Of a stretch of 64,000 nucleotides of DNA, positions 10,643 through 23,843 are shown piece after piece. A program made the translations under genes and the position numbers. Origin of the DNA: Magnaporthiopsis rhizophila (lineage: Eukaryota > Ascomycota > Sordariomycetes > Magnaporthales > Magnaporthaceae); the NCBI GenBank assembly GCA_003049465.1, contig PYSS01000039.1, positions 186,001-250,000 on the forward strand, written 5' to 3'. The notes under the pieces are model-generated. The model was not told where the DNA came from, ran no database searches, and saw only the letters and a program-made list of their open reading frames with translations. Numbering within the stretch: the first letter of the stretch is position 1; each line of letters begins with the position of its first letter.

Positions 10643-13600
10643 GGGTATTCTATAACGTGCGCGAATATAAGAGAAGAATTTTGTCGTCGGCCTCCTGCTT
10701 GTCACTGTCATGATCACAGCTGCATCCATCTGTCCATTGTTTTTTTGGTATCATATCATACTATACGTGTGCGCGTAGGCGCGTGTCCGAAATGGGCAAG
10801 GCTGCATCAACCCGTTTCGGCAGTCATTTGCATATATATGTATCCTGTTGACCCGGTGACATTCGGCCTCCGGCCCGGGCCGTAGCTGTCGATCAGGACA
10901 AGAAATGGACGACGCCGAGCCGGGACTGGGCAGATTTCAAAGGCTCGCCTCCGTCATGAAGCCGGCGCCGACACAAAATGCCGTAGTCACCTCGAGTCGC
11001 TCATGTCACAACGACCCTATGTGGTGTGCACGCACGGTGGTAATCACGTATCACTTACTATTAAAGATAAAAACAATAAACACAGCACATATCATTAAGG
11101 AACTGCTGTGTTCTGTAACCCCTGTGTTTTGCGCTCGCCGCATGAATGTGGCTTTGTGCCCCTGTTACCGCGGCAGGCAACGGTTCATGTTTGATGGCAT
11201 CCATGTCCGCAGGTGAACGGTTCGCGTCGGCTCACCGAGATCCTTCTGTTGGATTATTCTCAGGGGTCTTGGACCGGGGTGCAATTGATCTCACTCTACA
11301 TTGTTGCCGACATCCAGCCCCGGATTTGCCAGGTATGTATGCTTTTTGCGAGCTTCGTTCAGGAGCCCAAAACAAGCATAGCGCAGCTAGCCAGCACCCA
11401 GGGTGACCCATGCAGTCTACATGCGCAGCGGACCATGTGTGTGCATTGGGTACCTTTGTTGCCCGCCTTGCAGGTGCAGATGAAAGATGGCAGACGAGCG
11501 CCCGCTCGGACGATAATGACGATGACAACGAGAACTAGAGAACGGACATCTGCAGTGGCGGCATCAGCAGTAGCCAGTCTAGGTGCGAGCAGCGATGGAA
11601 AAGCAGCAGGATCCTGGAGGGCGACGATGCGGTTGGTTCGTTGCCGCGAGGAGGGGCCGTGCGGCCCCTTCCCAATGCGCTCACCTAGGTAGGTACCAAG
11701 TGCACCACGTCGCATTCTGGTCCGTGAGTCCACGAGGCTCACGGTGAGTACGACATTTCAGTATCTCCTCGGGAGGAACAGGCCACGTACGAGAGAGAGG
11801 GAAGAGAGAGAGAGACAGAGAGAGAAAAAAAAAAAAAATTCCGGTGTCACCTCGGTCACCCCGTTTGGAGTAACCCTGAGCACACAGACACACACACACT
11901 CTCTCACTCTCACTTTCTCTCACCATAAAACAACTCCCCGTTTCCCTGACCTCGTCCCCTCGTCCCCTCGTCCGCTCGCCTCCGCGCTCCTCTCTTCCGG
12001 GTCGTTTTCCTCAAGCCACGGCCGCACAGGAGGAGGCAAGAGGGCATTGCCGACCGCCGTGTTGCAAGGCATGTGCAAGAAGGGGGAAGCAATGGAGGGG
12101 AGGGGCGTGGCGTGACATCGAAAATAACGGGCTTGGGCAGGGGAAGTGACAAGAGCGCGTGCCTGCTGCTCCACAGGCGGCGGCCTGGCGCAATATGTGA
12201 CACGTTATTAATAGCCCTTCCCTTCCATCAAGGAAACAGGAAACAATGTCGCGCTCAGGGAATGCCGACAGGCATCAGGTTGCGGCGTTGGGCAGCAATC
12301 CCCTGGAGGCGAGACTCCGGAGTCGGTTTTTTTTTTTTTTTTTTTTTTCTCTTTCTTTTTCGTTTCCTCGCTTGCAAGAAGTGTACGTTACTAGACCACG
12401 CACCACATGTTCGGGGGGCTGCCCGAACCGGAGCCATCCACCCGGCTGTTCCAGCCGAGTAAGGAAAGGCGTCTTCCATCGACCGAGAAAGTTTTGCAGT
12501 CATTGAAAGCATCCATTCGCTGGACTAACTTTGCGCGTTGATGCATGTGTATAGGCAGTATCGAGGTAGCGCCGATTTGCTCGCTGCTGCTGGCCAGTGG
12601 CCACCCACCCTTCTTCCTCTCCTTCCCAACTTGATTTTCATTGTTTTTGCCTTTCCCCCGCTCCCCAAATTGTCCCACAAGCCCAATGCCTGTTGCACAC
12701 CCCCAGCAGGTAGGTAGACTCGCGGCTCAAATTTGAGATTGTCAAAGTTCCAAGAGTTCGGGCATCATGCTCTGCTGGACTACCTCCACATCGACCGGAA
12801 AAGGAGTCTGTCCCACCAGGAGGAAGATGACCCATGCCCGGAAAGAAAAAAAATCATTTCAGGAGATGGACGGTGTCGGCGGGGAAAAAAAATAGGGGGT
12901 GAGAGGAGGTAAAAAAGCTCAACCGCACAGCATGAGTCGATGCCGTGGGCGACGACGGGCGCGACCCGCACGGTCGGGGGAGCTCGTCACGTGCAGGGAT
13001 GTAGCCTGCTGGGGCGAAAAAAACACCCCGCTTGGCGTCGCCCCGTCGTGCCTGTCAATGTCTCAGCAGGAGCTCACGGTACCAGAGCCAGGGCAAGGAC
13101 AGAAGGTGAGAAAAAAATTCTTCTGCAGGCGGCTCTGCGATTGGAGGCGAGTCTGGTTGGGGGTGGCGGGCCTCTTCAACCGTGCGCAGCGTTGGTGGGT
13201 GGCAGAATAATGGCGTTTTCCGCGCAGACCACGCTTCTTGGTCGCGTGAGGATCTCTTGGTACGTCGCCACAGTATCGTTTTTTTTCCCTCTCTCAATTT
13301 TTTTTTCTCTCTCTTTCTCTCTCTTCTTCTTCTTTTTTTTTTTTTTTTTTTTTTTTGTTCCCTGCTTCTCCCGGGCGGTATGGAGATAGAGGAATATCTT
13401 GCTTAGCCAATGGAAGGAATGGATAAAGAGGCGTTATTTGGATGGTGTTCACAACGGTTCACAAACGCTCTGTTTGTCTATCTCACTATTTTGGACTTCG
13501 AGGCTAGAGTGTTCCGACTACTTGGATCACTAAAATTCCACGAAAAGAGCCTCCCACCCTCCCTTTCCCAGCAGCGTCCAATCATCGGCCCTACCTGGCT

Positions 13601-16600
13601 TCCCTGCGCACAGCCGCGGCCCAGGCGCATGGCTTCCATGGAAGGTCCTGGTACCCGATTCGCCTAACCAATCTCCCAGTGGCGGACTAGTAGGGAAAGA
13701 GCTGGTAATAGAAGGCGCTGATCAAGGCCCAGACACGAGCGAACCGTTGCGTGCGGGAAAACCTCACCTCGGTGTGTGCGTGTGCGCCAAATTATCGGGA
13801 AGCGCACCTATTGTTGCTGGCCTTGGAGAACCACAAAAGCAACGGGGCGGCTGATGCGGGTCGGACGCGCCAAGGAAGTGGTAACCCCGGCCACCAAGGT
13901 CACACCAGGTCCGTGGACGGCTGGTTTTGCTCACCGGTCTCGCCCGGTGATAGAAGAGGGAGAAAAAAATAATAAATAAATAAAAACTTAAAAACTTAGT
14001 TCCCTTTGTAGGAGTGGGAGGGTCGACCAGGGACTCAGAGTGGAGTTGCTCGGGATCGGTGGGACGGCTTTCACCCCGTGCCTGTCCGAATGTCTGAGTC
14101 GGCCAAAACCAATCAATGCATCGATCGCCTGTAGCTGGAAGTGCAGCCGTACCAAGGAAAGGCCTTTGCAAAATCAAATCATGTGGGTTTGGGATTTAGC
14201 CCGTAGTGCCGAGCACATGCCAGATACAGATACGTCTATGCAGCGAGACAGCCAACATCACCACCAGCATGGCACGGGAAAGTCGGCGCTGTCCCCACCG
14301 ATCAGCCCCGTCGGCAATGCGCAGCGCGACGGCGTCGAACGGTAAATGGGAGGGGAAAAATCGTGTCGGATGACCGTTTTTGGCTTCCCGCTCAATCTTG
14401 TTTCTTGGTCGGCCATTTCCCCATTCCCCTCGAACATGTAAATGTCCGTAAATTTGGTTGCATGCGGCTGCCGCCCGACGGCCAGCCACCAAGCCCTCCT
14501 GATCCTTGGAGACGAAAATCAAAAATACCTACCCCGCCATTGTCTAGCCCGCATATACGTATGCGACGTAGCAGCAGCCAATTTCACATCCTGCCGTCAA
14601 CAAAAGGACGCAGGCGGCTAGGCGGGCGGGCGCTGGCGCCAGTCCGCATCGAGACCGCCGGCCTGTCGAGCTAGCGCCGTCGTCTGAAGGGCCGTCTCGT
14701 CTAGCCTGGAAAAGGGCGAGTCTGCAGAACAGGGATTCAAATTGCCCGACCCAAACAACACCAGAATGGGAAGGGATGACAGTGGTGATGGGATTACCAG
14801 CAGAATGTTAGGCTGTCGAGTAGAAGGACCGTGTGTGCGCGGCTGTGTGTGCGCTCAAATACTCTTGTCCCAAGAACCAACGAGCTGGTTTCCTGTGCTT
14901 CTTCTACCACAGCAGCCCGTCGTCGTCGGCGCAGTGTCTGGTTCTCTGGCGATCGCGCCGAATTATTTTTTTGCGCCGGGTCGCTTGTGCACGGATTTTT
15001 TTCCTCTTTCAAAGAGGGGTCGTTTTTCGGTAGGGATGCCGGCAGGAGCAACTCGGCTGGCTGCAGTGGGCGCACGTCTGGTTGGCCACTCAGGTGGACG
15101 GACTGATGCCCGCCGCCGGCTGTTTCGAAATGATGGGATGAGGGGCTAACCCATTAAGTCCAGGAACCAGACAGCTTGATGTGCGCGAGACCCGGAAAGA
15201 AGGATGGACAAGAGAAAGATCAGCCTGGGACTGCCGTTCATGCCGTCTACTGTACTTCAACGAGCTGGGTTCTGTGCTTCGTGCTGCCGAACAGAAGCGA
15301 ACACGCAGATCCGCTAATTGGGCAGCGACCGTGCGGGCGCGGGCAGTTGGGTCGGAAGCAGAGGGACCAAACGACAAGTGCGTGCTCACGGCTTTCCGCC
15401 CGTGCTGGCCTGGCGTATAGGCGCATAGCACGAGGTAGCGGGTGCACATTGCACCCTGGGAAACGCCGTGATTGCGGGGATCACTCGGAAGAGATCATGC
15501 GCACGAGGTGCCAAACCTACATTACCTGGACCGGCGAACCTATTGGGCACCAGAAAGGATATTGTGGTTGCGTGTCTGGATTTGGCCTAACTTGCGCACA
15601 TTTGGGCCTCGTCGGTCTTCTCATGGATGCATCATGTATGACTGGCATGGGACGGGCGGCAGTCGGAGGAAGATGGGGATCTTGGGGCAGGGATGGGAAA
15701 CTGCCATCCCAGCCTCTACGGCGCAGTCAAGTTTACCGACCGCCGCTCATTGGTACCTCGGTGCAACTGTGCAGGGCAAGCGTAAAACAGAATGCCAGAT
15801 GTCAAGGACCGAGTAAGTTGCACTCTGCATGGAGTGCTGGTGCTGGTGCTGGTGCCGGGGCGGCACAAGGCCCAATGGTTGGTTCGCCCCGGTTTGGGGA
15901 CGCCCATTCCATCTTTGTAGCAGCCCGCAACGGGTCCAAACAAAACGTCCCGGCACCCATGGGGGCGGCAGCCAGCAGAGGTAACCTCGGGATAAAAACC
16001 CAAACAAGTGTCGAATCACACAGGATCAAGCTCTTGCGCCGCGTGGTAGGCTGAGACATCCCCGCCCGATTTTACAGGGACGCCTGCAATGTGGCAAGCG
16101 TCAGGTGCTTTTGCCTTATCAATCAAAGCCTCGGCCGGTTGCGCTTCCAGCCGCATTTTTCCTTGGTCTGCGCCGAAGGTGAAGAAGAAACAAGAGAAGA
16201 AGAAAAAAAATGAGCGAGGCGCAAGGCGGGGAAAGCTCGGCAGGCCAGTGTGATGTAGAGCTCCGTGCACACAAGCCAAAAGGCGGAACAAGGTGGGCGA
16301 CGGCCCATCTTGGCCGCACTCAGCCCTTCCTTCTTGCTCTTGGCTGGCTTCCCGCCAGCAGCAACGAGATTGGAGCGCCAGCAGCTTGGGAGGTTCATCC
16401 AAGCTAAACAAGCCGCCCGCTTTTGCAAGCTTCCCCACCTTTACTATTGGCTGCCGGGGTTCCCTAGCTCCTCGCTCCTCGCACATCCCTGACCGTGGCT
16501 TATGGAACCAGCGCCTCAATCCTGGAATTGGTGACCATCGACGGTCCGGGCGGGCCTTGTCCCCAGCCTGACCCTTCGCACCTCGTTTGTCTACCGCGCA

Positions 16601-18037
16601 CCGGCCGGGCCTTTAGCAAATGGCCCACCCACCCACACCCACCTCGAGCGTGCAGACACACAGACAAGACGCAGCGGACACACATCACAGGGGGAACTTG
16701 GACCAGCTGTATCCGTACCTCGATACGCCGGCCCGCAGACAGTGCGCCAAACAAGGCTATCCAGGTCGCTTTCCCCGGTCCCAGGTAACTCGACCCTGGA
16801 CTTGCCCCATGTGGCTGGGCCCTTTTGGCGATCCAGGCCCAAATGGGGAGCAAGCAGATGAGAAAGAAGAAAAGACGAGTCGACAGAGAGAAAAAAAAAA
16901 AAAAAAAAGATAGCAGCCCAGGGTCACGCCGACTGACCGCCCGCCCCAACCGATGAAATCCACACGTTCCTTTCAATCGAGTCGCGCAACCGGGGCCGAC
17001 TGACCTCTCCAGTTTTGTATTATTATTATTTATCATTATTACTCTCAATTTTTTTTCCCCCCTTCTAATTCTGTCATTTTTTGGCGATTTTTTTCCCATC
17101 CCCTCCTTTCACGCCGCCACTGTTGTTGCCGTCTGTTGTGATCAGACTCGAACTCGCACAAGCCTCATCCCATCCTATCATCCCTCCGCGACACCCACAC
17201 GCCCCTCCCCCTGGCAGTCAACGAGTCGCGCCGTCTAGGCGTATTTGCCATCCCAAGATTTTTCTCTCTCTGGTTCTTTTTTTCTTTACGTCAGTTCCAG
17301 GGGTAGTGGAAGCAGGCAAAAGCCGGCTAGCAGGCCAGTCAGCCAGTCGCACACACGGTCAGCCCGCTACTGACCTAGGTAGCAGCCAGCCACTGTCCGG
17401 GTCCTGGCTTCCCCATCCCAGCGCGCGCCGTGACGGTTTGCCATCCAGCGCCTTTCGCCCCAGGCGTGTTTCTTGCTGCTGATCCTTCTCGAACTTGGAT
17501 CTCGAGCGCTCCCGCTGCTACGGTACCTTTGGGTCGAAATCTCGGACCTCCAAAAAAGACGCACACCGTTTCTGTTTCGACAAATCGCGACCCACGTCCC
17601 TAACTCATCCACCTGCCCCTACCGGGCGCAGAAAAAAAAAAAAGAGGCCATCCCGACGGAATACGTACCACAGAACAGACCAAAGACGGCACCGACTCGT
17701 CTGGCTGCCCTGGCCCGTGGAGCCCGACTATCTCGCCGCCAGACAGCTTCCATCTCCCTCAACGGCCAATAAGGCACGGCACGTCTTGCGTCGAGAACCC
17801 TCCCTCCCTCCCTTCGGACGAGCTTTACTCACACCCCCCCTGTTCCCCATTTATTTTTGCACCTGTTTATCATTTTATCTTTTTTTTTTATTTTTTTTTA
17901 TTTTTTTCTTTCTCTATTGCGCTGTGTTCCCTCCGACGTATTGGCTGGTTTATGTTCGAAGTCTGGCGGCCCAGTCCCTGTCCGTTATCGAGCGGGCTGT
18001 CCGGCCTTGCCTGCTGACGAATTTCGTCAGAGCTCTC

Positions 18038-18067
18038 ATGGCCTCCGCACGCGCGCCTTCTGTCTGA
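18038..18067 (+). promoter_or_regulatory. Short upstream ORF before the Zn2Cys6 gene
   Basis: ATG at 18038 followed by eight codons and a TGA at 18065-18067, entirely upstream of the main start. It matters only if the transcript begins before 18038. Confidence 0.35.
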
Positions 18068-18091
18068 CGTCTGTTTTCTCGCTGGAGAAGC

Positions 18092-18154
18092 GTATGCCCT
18101 GCCTCGTCCGTGTTTATGCGCACGCCAGACCGGTCTGCTGCTCACGGTCAAAAG
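18092..18154 (+). promoter_or_regulatory. Possible 63-nt leader intron removing two upstream ATGs
   Basis: A GTATGC donor at 18092 and an AAAAG acceptor ending at 18154, with a pyrimidine-rich interior containing GCTGCTCAC. The span contains the two upstream ATGs (18094 and 18116) whose frames would otherwise overlap the main start out of frame. Splicing would place the main ATG at 18156 one base after the junction. This is an inference from consensus only. Confidence 0.3.
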
Positions 18155-18155
18155 C

Positions 18156-21100
18156 ATGGACCAAGGGCCAGAGAACAAGAGACCACGGCTGTCCAACAAC
18201 CCGCCATCTTGGTCCAATTCCCATCATGGAGTCTCGCTGCCCCATCCTGCACCGAGAGAATATCAGCCACCTCAACACCACTTCTCGCGCGACCTCCCTC
18301 CGCACCCTCCTCCCCATCAGCCTCCTCCGCTGAACACTAATCAGCACTTCGATGATCGCCGTCGCCATGAGCAGGACCACTACCCCCAACGACAGGATCA
18401 CCGCCAACCGCCTCCATCGCCTGCGCATCCTCCACACTACGCCCAGGCCTACTCACCTCGCGAGCCACCCGGCGGCATGAAAAGGGATTTCGACGAGCTC
18501 CCGCAGCTGCGCAGACCACACTCGACCGGCGCACCCGATCCTAACGTGCCCGGCACTCCACTGGGTCATCCGGCCCAGCCGCAACCGCACGCACAACACC
18601 CGCCACCGCACGCGCAACAACATCCTCCTCCTCACCCTTCGCAACAGTCACCCATGGACGACAGGAGGCACATGAGCTTCGACGGTGGCCCGTCACCCCA
18701 GATGTACCACCACAGGCCACCGAGCTATCCTCCTCAGACTCCACATCCGCACTCGCAACCGCCGCCGCCACCGCCGCCGCCGCCGCCGCAACAGCAGCAA
18801 CAGCAACAGCAGCAACCACCACCACCACCACCACCACCACAACACCAACAACAGCCGCCGCCGCCGCAGCCCCAACCTCAACCTCAGCCCCCACCACAAA
18901 CGCCTTATGAGCCGTCACCTCAGATGTATACCTCTGGGCCACCCAGCGCGGGCCCGGAAGCGTTGTACTTGGCGACATATTCATCGTCATCCTCAGCAGC
19001 GGCCAAGCGGAAAGCCCAGCGTGCTTCTCAAGTACGTGTCGGACGGCGCCTGGCGCAGCGTTTTCCAAGCTCTTGCGCCATCAAACACATGCTGACATGT
19101 TCAAACCACAGGCTTGCGAAAACTGCAGGCAGCTCAAAGCGAAATGCGACGAGACAAAGCCTTGTAAAAACTGCAGGGAAAAAAAGACTGAATGCAAATA
19201 CCGCGATCCTATTCCTAAACAGTAAGACTTTGACATTTGGACGCGCAAATCGTTGTACGCCAGTGCAAACTCGCCGTGCTGACAAGCTTCGAACCTGATA
19301 GGTCGGATAAGGTGCAGGTCGAGGTCCTGGATGGCATCAATAACTTGAAAGAAACATTAGAGATGATGGCCCGATCTTTCGAAGCGCGATTCGAAAGGCT
19401 TGAGGCTAGCCTAAAGTTCGATCCGCGGCCAGACCCCATCAAGAAGGAGCCGGTGGAGATGGACGAGTCGACGGCTGGAGCGTTGGTCGCCGGAGCCATG
19501 CACCCCGACATCCCGATCCCTTCTGTTCAGGAAGACGAGCCTCAAGATGAGACCATGGCTGAAGCACCACCCGCCGATGAAGCCGAGGCTGAAAAGGATG
19601 GGGATTCGGACAGCGAAGAACAGCCACCTCGCTCTCCTCGCTCGCCCGTGCCACCAGGAAAGCCTGCGATTCCGAGCAAGCATACGACAGGCGCAGGACT
19701 GCTCCTCAAATGGCCCGCCGTTTCTCACATGATGGGAGATCTTTTGGAAAGGGAGGAGGGCATCAACATGAAGCATTTGCACGAATTCCCGCTTAAAAAC
19801 GAGGAGGAGAGGGGCTTGCTACACATTTACGGCTGCGGTGAAGGCCGGGGCGAGGGCCGCAGGAAAGCCAACAAGGAGGCCAGTCTGCACAGCAGGGACT
19901 CGATGGTGGACGTCGGAAGCATACCCGCAGGGCCGGATTCGCCAGACACGGGTCCCTCGCCTTCTCCAAGCAACGATTGGGGTCATATTGGCGGGTTTAT
20001 CGGAGACACGCCTCAGGCCATCACTTCGGTGGACGGGAAACCCACGCGGGGCACCACCGGGGAACTGGATCTGGAACCCGCAACCGTCCGGAGGCTGGTG
20101 CAGAGCTACGAGGATAACATCCAAAACATGCACCCGATCATTCTGAAGAATGACCTACACGGCATAGTCAACAAGTTCCTCCTTGGCTTGGGCTCTGCCG
20201 TCCTGACGAAGCCGGCCACCAAGACTTCGGGGGTAGCCATGTTCGCGAACAAGGACATTCCCCCCGACGAGATCGGTCAGAAGCGGAAGAGGGGCGGCTC
20301 GTCCGATGGCGGCCCCGAGCCCGGATCACCCCCTCTGAAAGTGCAACGCATGTCGCGTCACATCCAAACGGCCGTGGTTCTTTGTGTCCTCGCGCTTGGA
20401 AAAATCTGCCTGCACAAGGAGCCACTCCCCGACGTGGTGCCCGGATCCGAGTCCATAGGCAGCGGGTCGTCGTGTATGGGCCGGAACGGAACGCCACCGT
20501 CACCTCCGGCCCACGGATCGCCCCCGTCTATGATGGTGCAGTCGATCCTCTCGCCCACGGCTGATCCTGTGAGGGCGGGACCGAATAGCCGGCGGTCGTC
20601 CTTTGAAGGGCAGAGCCCGTTCAAGACGCAGCCCAAGAGGAATATGGACGTTATCCCTGGGCTGGACTACCTCGCCCTCGCGACTGACATTATCGGAAAT
20701 CAGGTCGGCGGGAGCACCCTTTGGCACATATACGCAAATTTACTGGCCGGCCTATACTACGGACAGCTGGGCCGGGTTCTGGAAAGCTATTCGCATATCC
20801 TGGCTGCCTCGATGAAGGTGCAGCAGCTTATGAGAGGGTAAGTCACTTGGTATCACTTGGCGTCACGTCTAGCTACGTCGTTGTGCTATGCTAACACTTT
20901 GTACTGTGCTCTCAGTGACTTTGCCCGCCTGATTGATGGTCACACCAAAGGTGTCCCCCAGAACTCGGCCTCCGATACGCGCTTCTTTTTCCTATTTTGG
21001 TCCTGCATGCAGTTGGAAAGCGACATCATCGCCGAACTGCATCTCCCGCAGTCGGGCATTTTGCGGTACGAGGAGAACTTCCCGCTTCCTCCACTCAGCG

Positions 21101-22117
21101 GGGCCATGGCAAACGGCATCGACGAGCGTGTAGCCAAGAGCTACCTCGGCCAACTGTACCTGCGCAAGCAGCTAAACAAGGCGCACACGCTGCTTTACGG
21201 TGACCGCCTCGAACGCTCGCACTACCGCGGCATGCTCGATATGATCCAGCAGCTGTCGGACATGATCGACCCCAACCTCTGGGTTGCGCCCGTATTCAAG
21301 TTCGATCCCGAGAACGATCCGCCGGCCACCGAGATCCTCGATGCGCGGTTGCGGGCCAAGTTCTGGGGTGCTACCAACATCATCTGCAGGCCCATAATCA
21401 AGTCCATCCTGAACTCGAAGTTCAAGGAGCAGCGCAGTGACGGCCCAGAGGAAATAGATCACACGGATCCCATCAACGAGGTTGTCGACCCCAACGACCC
21501 CGTCATCCTCAGTTTTGCAAAGAAGGGCATTCGGGCCCTCATCGAAAGCACCAAGGCCTTCTACGGCCTGAAGGAGCGGCGCTTCATCATCACCAATGTG
21601 TTTGGCACCGCTCACGCGTAAGTACAGCTGCAAACGCATGCCTCCCTTCATCTGCTCGGATGCTATGCTGACACTTTGGGGGCTCTCTGTACCTAGTCAA
21701 TGGGGCAACATGATCACTCTCGCCGCCGTGTACCAGGATGAACACCTCCGCCCCTTTATAAACCCGCTCGAGCTCAGCATTCTCTTCCAGCGAACAATCG
21801 AATTCCTCCAGACCGTCGCGCACCGCACGAGCGCCCTGACGATCGGCCTGAACCTCCTCATAGGCCTCAGGGACAGGCTCGACTTGCCGCCCCCGGTCAT
21901 GCAGCCGGCCGCGAACACCAGCTTCTCGAGCACGACTAGCAACCACCAGCCCCCGACACCGAGTCCGAGCACCCCGCTCCAGGAGATGCCGCCGGTGTCT
22001 TATGGAGGCCACATTTCCCGTAAGCACAGCGGACAACCGAATCAACAGCACGGAACACAACAGCCACACCAGTTCGCCTCTCCCCAAAATCCGCCGCAGG
22101 ACAGCCCCAAGGCGTGA
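18156..22117 (+). CDS. Zn(II)2Cys6 transcription factor with fungal-specific middle domain
   Basis: Five exons: 18156-19031, 19112-19221, 19302-20837, 20916-21617 and 21697-22117, giving 1214 residues. The 292-residue first exon is a Pro/Gln/His-rich disordered region with long CCN and CAN runs. The second exon holds exactly the DNA-binding cluster, cysteines 294, 297, 304, 310, 313 and 320 in canonical CX2CX6CX5CX2CX6C spacing. A coiled-coil-like linker (about 337-365) follows, then an acidic region. From about 777 the fungal-specific transcription factor domain begins (LATDIIGNQVGGSTLW, later SDTRFFFLFWSCMQLESD). The protein is nuclear and probably binds CGG-type sites as a dimer; the target pathway is unknown. 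The unusual length and strong conservation-like composition outside the cluster suggest a general regulator rather than a cluster-specific one. Upstream ATGs are described separately. Confidence 0.88.
18760..18900 (+). repeat. CCN/CAN/CAG trinucleotide runs inside the Zn2Cys6 gene
   Basis: Adjacent runs of CCG/CCA, CAG/CAA and CCA codons encode poly-Pro and poly-Gln blocks in exon 1 of the transcription factor. Such tracts vary in length between strains of many fungi. Confidence 0.8.
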
Positions 22118-23843
22118 GGGCTGCGCCGAAAACTCCTTGTGGAGGGAGACTTTGTGCAGCCAGTTGTGCAGTCACGCCTTTTGCTTGTATCATCTCTCTT
22201 TTCCTCCTCATTTAGGCGGCATAATAGTGTATTTTAAGCAACAGCGAAACGGCTGGAGGCCGGCCAAGCCATCTTTTGGACTTGGCTTGGTCTCCCCCTT
22301 GCACATTTTCTCCCTCTCGTTTGGAATTATTGGCTAATTCTTGTTGATAATTTGACATGTCGGATCCGACTGCATATCCTGATTTACTTTTTCACTTTGT
22401 TTTTGCGTTTCCTTTGTCTTCTTTTTTTAGGACCCATTTGTTTTCACTCGCTCGGCCCTTTTTTCTTGTCCTTCTTCTTTTGCATTCTCCCTCATGATTG
22501 GGCAAACTCTAAAGCAAACGGCATGGCATTATATCATCGTCATTATCATTTTTTCAACCCAAACGGCGGGAGGAAACTACTAACGAAGGAAATACCACAT
22601 GAGCGCAAAAAAAGACTTTTGTCTTTGTTTCTCGTTTATCTGCCTACCTACCTATATATCCCAGGTACTTTGTTACTATTATCTAAAGCATTTCGTGTCC
22701 TGTTTCTATTATTAAATGACTTTGACGGCGATGCGAGCCTTTTTTTTTTTTTTTTTTTTTTTCCCTCTCTTACTTTCTTTCTGTTCAGCTTCGGCTATTT
22801 CATGTGTCATTTTTCCATCATATGTATTTATTTATATTTTCATTCCCGGGACTGTCATATTTTCCTGCGGTCCCCTCTTTCTTACTACATTCCGGATTTC
22901 TTGACTTCTTGATTTGTCGTCGACCGGGCATGCGAGGGAAAGTGGCGGCCAAGGTTTGCTGGGGATGGCCGCATGGCGAAGAAGCAAATCCACCCTCAAT
23001 GGCATAGGATTGGCGGGGAATCGTCGAGCTTTTCGCGCATGATTGGGGCAGTGGCGACGCGGCTACGGGCCATCTTCAACTTTCTTCTTTTCTTTCTTTC
23101 TTCTCTCGGGCCCGCCGAGCGGAGCGTGGCGTTCGTAAATAGTGTGATACCTCGCCGATAAATCTACAGCATGACATTGGCCCGTCACTTACACCACCCT
23201 TGTCAATCTGAATGGACCCAGTCGGTCAATTTTTTTTTTTTCGTTTCTTTTTCTACACTAGCCGTCACCAGTGCGTGGCGATTTCCGGCCGCTCCGAGAC
23301 GTAACTCTCCGGCAACCGAAGCCAACGAGGCTCATTTGTCCGCTCCTTGCTGCTTCACCTACGGAGTCGTGTCGTATTTTTTTTCTTCTTTTTTGTGGGA
23401 TGGTTCGATTCCTAAATTAGGTCTGTCAGATGGCCGACTAGCGCCTATGACGAGTCAAGATAGAGATATAATACATGTAGTACCCCTTCCAACTGGACAC
23501 GCCGGCCCAACGAGGTTCTAGACAGTGACGCCTCAAGACTCCACCGCTGATATAATAAATTAAAAAAAAAAGGCCATCCGGGCCGAATGTCATGCGATGT
23601 GACAAGAGGAAGACTGGCAGAAGGAAACCGCTAAGAAAGAGAACATCCGGACTGGATGCTACATGATATGTGACAACGCAATACGCGACTGTAGCTGGCA
23701 TGGAAGAGATAGCCAGCTGAAGCCCTCGGATGTGGGCCACCCCCGGCGCTAGAACAGGCACGCCCTTCCCTTGCTTCATCGTTCCACGCTACCGTCGTCC
23801 GTCTTCCGATCCATGTCTCTGCCAACCGGGACAGGTCGGGTCA
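22118..23843. other. Convergent intergenic region, no gene
   Basis: 1.7 kb between convergent stops, T-rich, with a T23 run at 22740-22762 and a CCTACCTACCTATATA motif near 22643. Long open frames in the T-rich part encode Phe/Leu strings and are compositional. Confidence 0.55.

Larger units (their letters stand above)
10643..18155. other. 7.5-kb interval without a convincing gene
   Basis: No frame here has a recognisable domain or a credible exon series. Simple sequence is common: GA/CA-rich DNA at about 11780-11925, T22 at 12327-12348, a pyrimidine tract ending in T24 at 13333-13356, A18 at 16891-16908 and T-rich DNA at 17040-17100 and 17880-17920. The last kilobase or so (17.1-18.15 kb) is CT-rich and resembles a long promoter plus 5' leader of the Zn2Cys6 gene. 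A CCTAGGTAGGTACC motif lies at 11684-11697. Lineage-specific or non-coding RNA genes cannot be excluded. Confidence 0.5.

Noticed and set aside
9644..10729. 361-codon minus-strand frame opposite ureD
   Set aside because: Complementary-strand artefact of codon bias; UreD motifs are all on the + strand.
15176..16054. 292-codon + strand open frame
   Set aside because: No domain, odd composition, includes a GCTGGT-driven Gly/Ala run, and other frames are also open across parts of it; treated as chance.
22352..22912. Phe/Leu-rich frame resembling a membrane protein
   Set aside because: It opens with TTG and follows a T-rich 3' region; the hydrophobicity comes from T runs.
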